Shown here in pieces: positions 57,056-64,000 of a stretch of DNA of 64,000 bases (within the stretch, counting starts at the first letter, position 1; each line of letters starts with the position of its first letter). The translations under genes and the position numbers were made by a program. Under the pieces are notes generated by a model. The model was not told where the DNA came from and searched no databases. It saw nothing but the letters and a program-made list of their open reading frames with translations. Source of the DNA: Desulfallas thermosapovorans DSM 6562 (GTDB lineage Bacteria; Bacillota; Desulfotomaculia; Desulfotomaculales; Desulfallaceae); assembly GCF_008124625.1 (NCBI RefSeq), contig NZ_VNHM01000004.1, positions 1 through 64,000 on the forward strand. Direction: 5' to 3'.

Positions 57056-57380
57056 ATTTTATATATACGAAAACCACCGTTAAAAAGTGCAGCAGTTGAT
57101 CGATGATATTGGTGGGATGAAAGTAATTTTTTTTACTGCTGACAATGCTCATTTTCACAGCATCTATTACGGTGTGGGTGGCAAAAAGAAAGAGTGCCTT
57201 CCACGGGGCGAACAGGTCCAGCAGCCAGAGGCCGGGGCACATGGCCAGGGTCCACAGTGAGGTATGGATGATAAGTCCCCAAAAACTTTTTCGTTTTAAG
57301 ATGCCCAGCCTTGTTTTTTGTAAAGTATATTCCGTGAAATAATGGCCGCCAAGGGTTACCAAAAATGCCGCCAACAGCAA
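57054..57380 (-). CDS. DUF3307 membrane protein
   Basis: A 108-aa protein with about three hydrophobic segments and the DUF3307 pattern: AFLVTLGGHYFTEYTLQKTR, GLIIHTSLWTLAM, then HTVIDAVKMSI and IIDQLLHFLTVVFVY. Often phage- or restriction-associated in other genomes, but nothing of that kind is nearby here. Function unknown. The next 300 bp to 57701 hold only element D and a promoter. Confidence 0.75.
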   Translation of the reverse strand: MLLAAFLVTLGGHYFTEYTLQKTRLGILKRKSFWGLIIHTSLWTLAMCPGLWLLDLFAPWKALFLFATHTVIDAVKMSIVSSKKNYFHPTNIIDQLLHFLTVVFVYIK

Positions 57381-57419
57381 ATTATCACCTGCTTTTGAGC
57401 CGGTTTGAAAACAAGTTCC

Positions 57420-57500
57420 GGTGCCGTGTTGAAAGTCGTAAAAGAAATTTTTTCATAACGTTTTGTGCCCTGGAAAGGGGATGCATATAAGGTTGAAAAG
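57420..57500 (-). repeat. Palindromic dispersed element, copy D (one end lost)
   Basis: Starts GGTGCCGTGTTGAAAGTCG and matches the reverse complement of copy B through TTTTGTGCCCTGGAAAGG and ATATAAGGTTGAAA, but the expected distal CACCCGGCACC end is missing or degraded. Confidence 0.75.
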
Positions 57501-57621
57501 CGCTGTCGGGAATGTTAATTTCACATACCTTTCGAAGGACCTTTAAAGTTCATTAATATCCGCTAGTTTTATCGATATGTCCTCCGGTTTGCCGGGTGCG
57601 TAGCCACCGCTCCCTTAATAA

Positions 57622-57650
57622 TTGACTGACCTTTTGTAACACAATATTTT
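57622..57650 (+). promoter_or_regulatory. Promoter candidate for the UDP-sugar dehydrogenase operon
   Basis: TTGACT (57622-57627) and TATTTT (57645-57650), 17-nt spacer, about 50 nt upstream of the start. Confidence 0.5.
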
Positions 57651-57701
57651 TCCAAATCATATCTTTATTTAAAAGATAATGCCATGGAGGAAACAAAAAT
57701 C

Positions 57702-59105
57702 ATGCAGGTAACTATCATTGGAGCGGGTTATGTGGGTCTAACCACCGGAGTAACCCTGGCCTACCTGGGACATAAGGTTACACTGGTGGATAAAAACCCG
57801 GCAGTAATAAGTTCTTTGGAACAGGGTAAAAGTCCCATCTATGAATACGGTATGGATGTGTTGCTGCCAAAGGCTCGCCGGAACATCTCCTTTACTACTT
57901 CCTATGCCGGGATCGACGGATCCCGGGTTATCCTCATAGCAGTGGGGACACCTTCCAAAGAAAACGGGGATGCCGACCTTGGTTTTTTAGAGGACGCGGT
58001 AACCCAAATAGCCCACAGCCTTAGCGGTACCGGTTACCCGGTTATTGTTAACAAATCCACGGTGCCACCGGGGACAGCCAGCAGGGTGAATACGCTGGTT
58101 AACAACGTATTGTCCGGCAGGGGATTATCCCCGGGGGTAAACGTGGCATCCAACCCCGAATTTTTGCGGGAAGGAAGTGCCTTTTGGGATGCTTTGTATC
58201 CCGACCGGATAGTTGTAGGTGCCGCGGAGCCATCAACCAGGGAACTGCTCACCGAACTTTACCAACCCATCATAGAACAAAATTTCACCGCGCCACCCAG
58301 TTTACCCAGGCCGGAAGGTTATAACGGGCCTGTTTTATTTACCACCAATCCACTAAACGCTGAGCTTATTAAATATGCATCCAACGCGTTTTTGGCTATG
58401 AAAGTTTCCTTTGTCAATGAATTTGCGGGGCTGGCGGAACTGCTTAACGCTGATATTGTCGAGATAGCTTACGGCATGGGGCTGGACAGTAGAATCGGCA
58501 ATAAATTTTTACAGGCCGGAGTGGGGTGGGGAGGCAGTTGTTTCGGTAAAGACGCCCGGGCCATACTGTACACCGCCAAAAAATACGGCTATTCTCTTCC
58601 CCTGGTGCAGGGGGCCATTGAAGTAAATAACAGGCAGAAAAAACTGGTGACGTCAAAAATTCGTTCCACTTTAAAAACCGTCCCCGGCAGCACCATCGGT
58701 ATCATGGGCCTGGCCTTTAAACCCGGCACTGACGACTGCCGCGAAACCCCGGCCACCGGTTTAATTGCCGAATTGCTCAACATGGGCGCCTTCATTAAAG
58801 TTTATGACCCCATGGCGATGGATAATTTCCAAAGGCTGTACCCGGATTTACCTGTGGAGTATGCCACTGACCTGGCAGATTTAGCTGACGGCTGCGATGC
58901 GCTGGTATTGTTAACTGAATGGGAACAGTTTAAAAACGCCGATTGGCCGGCGCTGCGCTCGTTAATGAAAAAAAATATATTTATCGATGGGAGAAACCTC
59001 CTTGACCCCCGGTTTATGGAACAGTCAGGTTTTGTATACCGTGGTGTGGGCAGGCATGTGCATGTTAGGGAAAATACTGCTGCAGCCGCTCCGAAAGGGC
59101 AGTGA
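57702..59105 (+). CDS. UDP-glucose/UDP-GlcNAc 6-dehydrogenase
   Basis: A 467-aa NAD-dependent enzyme oxidising a UDP-sugar at C6 to the uronate. MQVTIIGAGYVGLTTGVTLA, the VGTPSKENGDADL motif, NKSTVPPGTA, NPEFLREGSAFWD and the catalytic cysteine in WGGSCFGKDARAI; C-terminal domain with GLAFKPGTDDCRETPA. It might provide UDP-GlcNAcA (WbpA role) for the dehydrogenase/aminotransferase/acetyltransferase trio at 34-37 kb, or UDP-glucuronate. ATG 57702 with GGAGG 11 nt upstream; ATG 57684 is also in frame. Confidence 0.93.
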   Translation: MQVTIIGAGYVGLTTGVTLAYLGHKVTLVDKNPAVISSLEQGKSPIYEYGMDVLLPKARRNISFTTSYAGIDGSRVILIAVGTPSKENGDADLGFLEDAVTQIAHSLSGTGYPVIVNKSTVPPGTASRVNTLVNNVLSGRGLSPGVNVASNPEFLREGSAFWDALYPDRIVVGAAEPSTRELLTELYQPIIEQNFTAPPSLPRPEGYNGPVLFTTNPLNAELIKYASNAFLAMKVSFVNEFAGLAELLNADIVEIAYGMGLDSRIGNKFLQAGVGWGGSCFGKDARAILYTAKKYGYSLPLVQGAIEVNNRQKKLVTSKIRSTLKTVPGSTIGIMGLAFKPGTDDCRETPATGLIAELLNMGAFIKVYDPMAMDNFQRLYPDLPVEYATDLADLADGCDALVLLTEWEQFKNADWPALRSLMKKNIFIDGRNLLDPRFMEQSGFVYRGVGRHVHVRENTAAAAPKGQ

Positions 59106-60145
59106 TGATGGTGGAGTGCCGCGTACTGGGTGTCCGGGACAGTGCGGCCTGGCTGGCCCTATTGGAGAAAATCGTGGCCCCGGATATACATTTTACTCCC
59201 GGGTATGCCCAAATTTTCAGCCGGGAAGGCGAGGCCAGGCTGTTTGTTTACCAGCGGAACGGCCAGTTAGTTTTGTATCCTTTTATACTGCGCCGGGTGC
59301 ACAGCTCGCCGGCGGGTCACCCGAGCCAAACATACTACGATATAACTTCCCCTTACGGTTTTGGCGGACCTGTTTATACAGCCGGAACGGATAAAGCTAT
59401 CATTGATGATTTTTACACCTGCTTTAAACAATACTGCCGGGAGAACCAAATTATTACCGAATTTATTCGCTTTCACCCTTTACTTCAGAACCATCTTTTG
59501 ATGCAAGACCATGTTGACGTGCAAAGAAACTCCACGGTGGTATATATTGATCTGTCGAAAAACCTGGATGAAATCTGGTCGGGCTACCAGCGCAGCTGCC
59601 GCAAAAATGTAAATAAGGCATTGCGGGAAGGGGTCGCGGTGACCATTGAGTCATCACCCCGCCACATCACCGAATTTATCACTGTTTACAATCAGACCAT
59701 GGACAGAAACCAGGCCGACCGGTTTTATTATTTCTCCCCCGGCTTTTTTGACAGGCTGCACCGGGGTATAAAAAACCATTACCTCTATGCCCACGCCTGG
59801 CTTAAAGGACAAATTGTGTCCACCGAACTGCTGGTTTACAACCGGCATTATATACATTCCTTTTTGGGGGGCACCCTGGCGGAGTATTTCCCGTACCGCC
59901 CCAATAACCTGCTCAAACATGAGGTTATCAAGTGGGCAAAAGGCAAGGGTATCAGGTATTTCATACTGGGCGGCGGTCGCAGTGACGAAGACGGTATCTT
60001 TAAATTTAAGAAAACTTTTTCGGGAAATCTGGCCGGGTATTACGTCGGTAAAAAAATTCACAATCACCGGGCCGTGGCCGAGTTAACAGGCTCCACCGGC
60101 CAGGTGGATACCGGGCCGGGGTTCTTTCCCCCTTACCGGAGGTGA
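59102..60145 (+). CDS. FemAB/BioF2-like aminoacyl- or acyltransferase
   Basis: A 347-aa protein of the FemAB-like, double-GNAT type: RNSTVVYIDLSKNLDEIW, YQRSCRKNVNKALREGVAV (nucleotide/tRNA-end contact region in the family), FYTCFKQYCRENQI, HSFLGGTLAEYFPYRPNN, and FILGGGRSDEDGIFKFKK. Members add amino acids to peptidoglycan or acyl groups to surface sugars. Its place between the UDP-sugar dehydrogenase and the initiating transferase points to polymer decoration. Overlaps the dehydrogenase stop by 4 bp; in-frame starts at 59102, 59105 and 59108. Confidence 0.8.
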   Translation: MMMVECRVLGVRDSAAWLALLEKIVAPDIHFTPGYAQIFSREGEARLFVYQRNGQLVLYPFILRRVHSSPAGHPSQTYYDITSPYGFGGPVYTAGTDKAIIDDFYTCFKQYCRENQIITEFIRFHPLLQNHLLMQDHVDVQRNSTVVYIDLSKNLDEIWSGYQRSCRKNVNKALREGVAVTIESSPRHITEFITVYNQTMDRNQADRFYYFSPGFFDRLHRGIKNHYLYAHAWLKGQIVSTELLVYNRHYIHSFLGGTLAEYFPYRPNNLLKHEVIKWAKGKGIRYFILGGGRSDEDGIFKFKKTFSGNLAGYYVGKKIHNHRAVAELTGSTGQVDTGPGFFPPYRR

Positions 60146-60147
60146 GC

Positions 60148-60774
60148 ATGGTTATTAGTAACACCCAGGAAATAATTAAAAGATGGTTTGATATTGTCCT
60201 GTGCCTGATATTGCTGACCCTTTTTTTCCCCTTGATGATTATAATCGCTCTGGTTATTAAAATGACATCGCCCGGGGAAGTGATTTACCGGCAGCAGAGG
60301 TTGGGCCGGCACGGTCAAATATTTTACCTGCTCAAATTCAGAAGTATGGTAAAAAACGCTGAGTTTATAGGCACCGGCATGTTGTTGCAGGAAAATGACG
60401 CCAGGATTACCCCGGTGGGCAGATTTTTGCGTAAAACCAGCTTGGATGAACTACCTCAATTAATTAATGTGTTAAAGGGCGACATGAGCATGGTCGGTCC
60501 CCGGCCCGCTCCTGTGTTTCACCTCAACAAATACGACAGCCGGCAGAGACGCAGGCTGCAGGTTAAGCCCGGTATTACAGGATGGGCTCAGGTAAACGGC
60601 CGGGTGGCCCTTTACTGGCCCCAGAGAATAGAGCTGGATTTGTGGTATATCGACCACTACTCCCCGGGTTTGGACCTGCTGATCTTAGCCAAGACAGCCT
60701 GGGCGGTTTTTGACCGGAAAAGTACCACTGCCCAACCGGACCGCAAGGATGTGGACCCCTTTATGAAAATGTGA
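60148..60774 (+). CDS. Initiating undecaprenyl-phosphate sugar-1-phosphate transferase
   Basis: A 208-aa monotopic PssY/PglC-like protein without the long polytopic N-terminus. One hydrophobic re-entrant segment (FDIVLCLILLTLFFPLMII), GEVIYRQQRLGRHGQIF, LKFRSMVKNAE, the DELPQL motif, VGPRPA and PGITGWAQVNGR. It transfers a hexosamine-1-P onto undecaprenyl phosphate, starting repeat-unit synthesis. ATG 60148 behind GGAGGTGAGC. Confidence 0.93.
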   Translation: MVISNTQEIIKRWFDIVLCLILLTLFFPLMIIIALVIKMTSPGEVIYRQQRLGRHGQIFYLLKFRSMVKNAEFIGTGMLLQENDARITPVGRFLRKTSLDELPQLINVLKGDMSMVGPRPAPVFHLNKYDSRQRRRLQVKPGITGWAQVNGRVALYWPQRIELDLWYIDHYSPGLDLLILAKTAWAVFDRKSTTAQPDRKDVDPFMKM

Positions 60775-60841
60775 AGGGTTTGGCCGGCGAAGGATGCGAG
60801 CCGGTGGGCCAAAGTGTACCGTATGAGATGGGAGGTAAAAC

Positions 60842-61783
60842 ATGGAATTAAAGGATTTGACAGTGCTGGTTACCGGGGGTGGGGGCTTTATGGGCTCCCA
60901 CCTTTGTGGGGCACTGGTTAATGCCGGGGCTCAAGTGAAGGTGATAGATAATTTTGCCTCGGGCCGGCCGGATAACCTGGCTGGTATTGAAGAACGGTTG
61001 GAAATGATTAATGGCAGCGTGGCCGATGAAAAAAAAGTACGGTTGGCCTGCCGTGGTGTTGATGCCGTGGTGCATACCGCCTTCCCCATGGCCATGCGGG
61101 AGCGATCCCTGGAAACGGGGGTTTTGGTGGATTACCTGGCCGGGCTTTTTAATTTGCTCAAAGAATGCGTGGCTGGTAATGCATTGTTCGTTTATATATC
61201 CTCCATTGCGGTTTACGGTAACCAGCAGTACGTGCCCGTGGATGAAAACCATCCCCTGGAGCCCGTGATGCTGCACGGGGCCATGAAACTGGCCGGTGAG
61301 CACCTGTGCCGGGCATTGGGCCACAGTCACGGCCTTAGGGCGGTGATACTCAGGGTGGCGGACATTTACGGGCCTAGAAATACCAGGGTCAGCGTGCCGG
61401 TGAGGTTTTTGATGAACGCCCTTTCCGGGCAGCCTTTGCGGGTATTTGGCTCAGGCCGGCAGTCCCGGACCTATACCTATGTGGATGATTTCGTCCAGGC
61501 CGTACTGGGGGTTTTGGTTACCCCGGCCGCGGTGGGCCGGGTGTTCAATATCGCCGGGGATCAGGTGGTTTCCATGTATGAGCTGGCGCTGCTGGTAAAG
61601 GGGATTACCGGCAGCCAAAGCCCGGTGGTGTTGGAAGAAAACATGCCCGCCGATGACCGGCGGTTGGAAATAGACGGCACCCTGGCCAGGCAAACGCTGC
61701 AATTGGGTCAACCGGTGCATATCCGGGATGGTTTGGCCCAAACCAGGGACTGGTTGCGGCAAAATCCCGGTTTTTATAAATAA
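60842..61783 (+). CDS. NAD-dependent epimerase/dehydratase (SDR), atypical active site
   Basis: A 313-aa extended SDR with VLVTGGGGFMGSHLCGALV (NAD), AVVHTAFP, ISSIAVYG (catalytic Ser position), but the usual YxxxK reads HGAMK followed by LAGEHL. So the tyrosine acid/base is histidine. Downstream RVADIYGPRN and FVDDF-like YTYVDDFVQAVLG are intact. In other members this motif makes 4-epimerases; this protein may be altered or regulatory. GGGAGG upstream. A GGGCG/CGCCC hairpin follows the stop. Confidence 0.83.
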   Translation: MELKDLTVLVTGGGGFMGSHLCGALVNAGAQVKVIDNFASGRPDNLAGIEERLEMINGSVADEKKVRLACRGVDAVVHTAFPMAMRERSLETGVLVDYLAGLFNLLKECVAGNALFVYISSIAVYGNQQYVPVDENHPLEPVMLHGAMKLAGEHLCRALGHSHGLRAVILRVADIYGPRNTRVSVPVRFLMNALSGQPLRVFGSGRQSRTYTYVDDFVQAVLGVLVTPAAVGRVFNIAGDQVVSMYELALLVKGITGSQSPVVLEENMPADDRRLEIDGTLARQTLQLGQPVHIRDGLAQTRDWLRQNPGFYK

Positions 61784-61893
61784 CGGGCGGGATGCGCCCT
61801 TTCCACGGGCCTGGAGTACACAAATTGAGGTCGTGGTTATAGGTAGCCTGAACTTTTTCAAGGGCAAGGATTAATACAGGGTGAGGCGAGAGC

Positions 61894-62874
61894 TTGGTGA
61901 AAAAAAGAAAGTTATTATATGCTGTGCCGGCTGTGCTGCTGGTGGCCGCTGCGCTGGGTTTTATCTATGCCACCGGCTGGGCGGGAGAGGGGTTACAGTC
62001 TTTCATTGCCCCGCCAACTGTTGCAAAGTCCACCGGTATTGGAGCCGGTCTGGAAGAACAGCCGCCCCCGGCTGAGCCGCAAGTAGCCCGGTTGACGGAT
62101 CCTTTAAATATACTGGTGGTTGGCATAGATAAGGCTTCCTCCATTAACGGCCCGCCCCGCCCGGGTCCCTGGCGGGCTGATGTTATTATACTGGTCCGGG
62201 TGGATCCGGATAGCCGGCAGGTCAGCCTTTTATCCATTCCCCGGGATACCAGGGCCCATATTCCCGGGCACGGTACGGAAAAAATCGCCCACGCCCATGC
62301 TTACGGTGCCATGCCCCTTACCATTGCTGCGGTGGAGGAATTGCTTCAAGTGCAGGTGGATCATTATATGAGCCTTGACTATGTAACCTTTGCCCGTATG
62401 GTGGATATACTGGGCGGCATAGAAATTGACGTGCCCAGGGAGGCAGTAACCAATCACATGCATTTTAAGCCCGGCAAGCAAATGATGGATGGGCGCACGG
62501 CCTATGAATATATTCACAGCCGGGATGAGCCGCAGGGGGATATCGCCCGCATCGAAAGGCAGCAGCTATTTTTGCGTGCTCTGCTGGAAACAGTACGAGA
62601 TAAAGCCGGGGGGCTTGATTTGGTACGGATGTACCTGGAATTCAGAAAAAGCTCGGAAATATCCCTTTCCCTGGCGGACACGCTAAAGTTAGTTCTTTTT
62701 GCCCGGGAGTTGAGTATGGACAATCTCAGCATGCAGACATTGCCGGGCAAACCGGAATACATTCACGGCATCAGTTACTGGATAGCGGATCAACAAAGCC
62801 TGAGAACCCTGCACCGGCAATTGTCTCCGGTGCAGTTGTCTTCAGTGCCGGGTGTTGAAAGGTTGAAAGATTAA
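61894..62874 (+). CDS. LytR-CpsA-Psr (LCP) wall polymer ligase
   Basis: A 326-aa type II membrane protein. One anchor near residues 7-27, Pro-rich stretch, then the LCP domain with NILVVGIDKAS, RADVIILVRVDPDSRQ, LLSIPRDTRAHIPGHG (the RD motif), KIAHAHAYG and DGRTAYEYIHSRDEPQGDI, RIERQQLFLRAL. It would attach undecaprenyl-linked polymer to peptidoglycan. The last ten residues (SVPGVERLKD) and the stop codon are read from a palindromic element, so the original C-terminus was probably different. TTG 61894 or GTG 61897 starts; GAGG upstream. Confidence 0.93.
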   Translation: MVKKRKLLYAVPAVLLVAAALGFIYATGWAGEGLQSFIAPPTVAKSTGIGAGLEEQPPPAEPQVARLTDPLNILVVGIDKASSINGPPRPGPWRADVIILVRVDPDSRQVSLLSIPRDTRAHIPGHGTEKIAHAHAYGAMPLTIAAVEELLQVQVDHYMSLDYVTFARMVDILGGIEIDVPREAVTNHMHFKPGKQMMDGRTAYEYIHSRDEPQGDIARIERQQLFLRALLETVRDKAGGLDLVRMYLEFRKSSEISLSLADTLKLVLFARELSMDNLSMQTLPGKPEYIHGISYWIADQQSLRTLHRQLSPVQLSSVPGVERLKD

Positions 62875-62904
62875 AATCTTTCAACCTTTCCAATACCCGG
62901 CACC
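62845..62904. repeat. Palindromic dispersed element, copy E (60 bp), overlaps the LCP stop
   Basis: GTGCCGGGTGTTGAAAGG is followed by TTGAAAGAT and the complementary CTTTCAACCTTTCC to ACCCGGCAC, giving a nearly perfect long hairpin. It lacks the internal block of copies B and C. Confidence 0.85.
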
Positions 62905-62966
62905 TGCGTGAGCACCACAAGAGCCTGCCAACCTGGAGATTGATAATATAAGTGGACCTTACGCGG

Positions 62967-62986
62967 GCTTTCCGAACAGCCTCTTA
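62967..62986 (+). repeat. 20-bp partner of 15221-15240
   Basis: GCTTTCCGAACAGCCTCTTA matches 17 of 20 bases with the inverse of 15221-15240. See the findings. Confidence 0.4.
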
Positions 62987-63063
62987 TTGGTTTTGGAGTA
63001 AGTCAATTTGATAATTTACCGAATAGCCAACTGTTAGATGAGAAAACAATTCTGTGTAAGTGT

Positions 63064-64000
63064 TTATTGCCTCGTACCGGGGGACAGTCGATCCCGCAAG
63101 CGGTTCAGGACCGCAGCGAATTCCCCCCAGGTTACCGGCGTATTGGGAAGGTGATCATTCACTATTAAACCGTCATTTTTAAGGCGATCAATCTCGGCCT
63201 GGGGATTCCAGCCACCACTGTTTTGCGGGCTGTTTGCCGGCCTAGGGGGCGATGGCGTAACTTCATCTACAAATTTAGTCATATAATCCCTCACTATACT
63301 GACCCCGTAATCCGGGGATGGCGCCCATTTGCCCCCCAGGTCTTCCACTGCGTGCAGTGTGCCACCCCAGCCCGCGCTTAAAACCGCATTTCGCCGGGGG
63401 TCCAGGACGGGTCTGCCCGGGGGCAGCTTATTGCCGTAAAAATAGGCGTGCCAGTGTTGAAATTGGGCTTCAATGCCCGTTTCGGGAGTGGCAAAGGAGG
63501 CTCCTTCCCGGCCGTTAAAGGCATCCAGCCCGGCAAAGTTGTTTTGTTCCGGCCGGACATCACCGCCGAATTTCCAGTAAGCGGTCTCCTTCAAGGACTG
63601 GGCAAATACGGCATCCCAGCGGATACGGTAGATATCTCCCATTTTAACGTATATGGCCACGTAATCCGGGGCTGCCGGGTTGCGGGATTTAAGCAACTGC
63701 CTGGCTTTGGCCGGCGAGGCGGCGGTGGGGATCCTGGTGGGGGTAGCACCGGTCCCCGCAGTTTTGGTATTTAATTGCAGCGCCCGGGCGATGCCTTCAC
63801 CTATGGCTTCCCCCAGCTGCATAAGCCCGGTTCGGTTGGTTAATAACGACAGGTCATGGCTGTTATCGATGAACAAATTCTCCAGCAGTATCGCCGGCAT
63901 GGCTGTGTCGCGGAGTACGGCGAAATCAGCTGATTTCTTGCCTCTGTCCGGGAAGCCCTTGGTTTTATAAAAAGCTGCCACCCGGTCATGCAGCAGATCC
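63064..64000 (-). CDS. N-acetylmuramoyl-L-alanine amidase with glucosaminidase-like domain (5' end cut)
   Basis: At least 312 residues are visible; the reading frame is open to the window edge, so the N-terminus lies beyond. The upstream portion has the Amidase_3 end: RDTAMPAILLENLFIDNS (catalytic Glu) and FPDRGKKSADFAVL. A second module has IRWDAVFAQSLKETAYWKFG and NNFAGLDAF with GIEAQFQHWHAYFYG, which fits a glucosaminidase (GH73) fold. The C-terminus (GGWNPQAEIDRLKNDGLI) is a small repeat-like tail. Cell-wall turnover, possibly at sporulation. Stop in GTACGAGG context. Confidence 0.85.
   Translation of the reverse strand, partial: DLLHDRVAAFYKTKGFPDRGKKSADFAVLRDTAMPAILLENLFIDNSHDLSLLTNRTGLMQLGEAIGEGIARALQLNTKTAGTGATPTRIPTAASPAKARQLLKSRNPAAPDYVAIYVKMGDIYRIRWDAVFAQSLKETAYWKFGGDVRPEQNNFAGLDAFNGREGASFATPETGIEAQFQHWHAYFYGNKLPPGRPVLDPRRNAVLSAGWGGTLHAVEDLGGKWAPSPDYGVSIVRDYMTKFVDEVTPSPPRPANSPQNSGGWNPQAEIDRLKNDGLIVNDHLPNTPVTWGEFAAVLNRLRDRLSPGTRQ

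Overview
The window looks like the replication-origin region of a low-to-moderate G+C, spore-forming, anaerobic Clostridia-type Firmicute. I infer something near Desulfotomaculum/Peptococcaceae. The grounds are gene order (gyrA-gyrB-remB-recF-yaaA-dnaN-dnaA | oriC | rpmH-rnpA-yidD-yidC-jag-mnmE-mnmG-rsmG-parA-parB), a yyaC sporulation gene, the short Gram-positive YidC, and a tungsten/molybdenum aldehyde:ferredoxin oxidoreductase module. The species cannot be named from the sequence alone.

Layout. (1) 1-9.4 kb, transcribed leftward: the 5' end of a 16S rRNA gene with two near-consensus tandem promoters, then gyrA, gyrB, remB, recF, yaaA, dnaN and dnaA. (2) oriC is bipartite. A perfect 18-bp inverted pair of DnaA boxes lies upstream of dnaA (9452-9490). 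A DnaA box, a run of DnaA-trios and an AT-rich unwinding tract lie between dnaA and dnaN (7939-8000). (3) 9.8-31.9 kb, rightward: rpmH to parB with a perfect parS, then DUF554, yyaC (leftward), a YkvI-type membrane protein, CvpA, M18 aminopeptidase, DUF951, rpsF-ssb-rpsR, DUF2232, rplI, lonC, dnaB, a COG2509-type FAD protein and purA. (4) tRNA-Lys and tRNA-Glu at 32.3 kb close the housekeeping part.

(5) 32.6-51.7 kb is a surface-polysaccharide locus. It has a nucleotide-sugar trio resembling WbpB/WbpD/WbpE, a WbpM/CapD-type dehydratase, a deacetylase-like protein coupled to a GNAT protein, a glycosyltransferase with a disrupted poly-A start, a polymerase-glycosyltransferase fusion, a secreted toroid enzyme facing a membrane-anchored LysM protein, a Wzx flippase and a GT2. 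(6) 52.1-56.9 kb is a metabolic island: a MoaD/ThiS-like carrier, aldehyde:ferredoxin oxidoreductase, iron alcohol dehydrogenase and a divergent PucR-type regulator. (7) 57-64 kb resumes the polysaccharide theme: UDP-sugar dehydrogenase, FemAB-like transferase, initiating sugar transferase, epimerase and an LCP ligase, then a cell-wall amidase running off the right edge. Together (5) and (7) supply precursor synthesis, initiation, chain assembly, flipping, polymerisation and wall attachment of one Wzx/Wzy-type polymer.

The most unusual signal is a family of at least six dispersed palindromic elements (45-114 bp, ends GGTGCCGGGTG...) between genes. One supplies the last codons and stop of the LCP gene. 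Others create false N-terminal extensions on rsmG and a glycosyltransferase. Also notable are a likely poly(A) slippage or phase-variation site in a glycosyltransferase, a probable ATT start codon, an epimerase whose YxxxK tyrosine is histidine, and an alanine at GyrA position 83.
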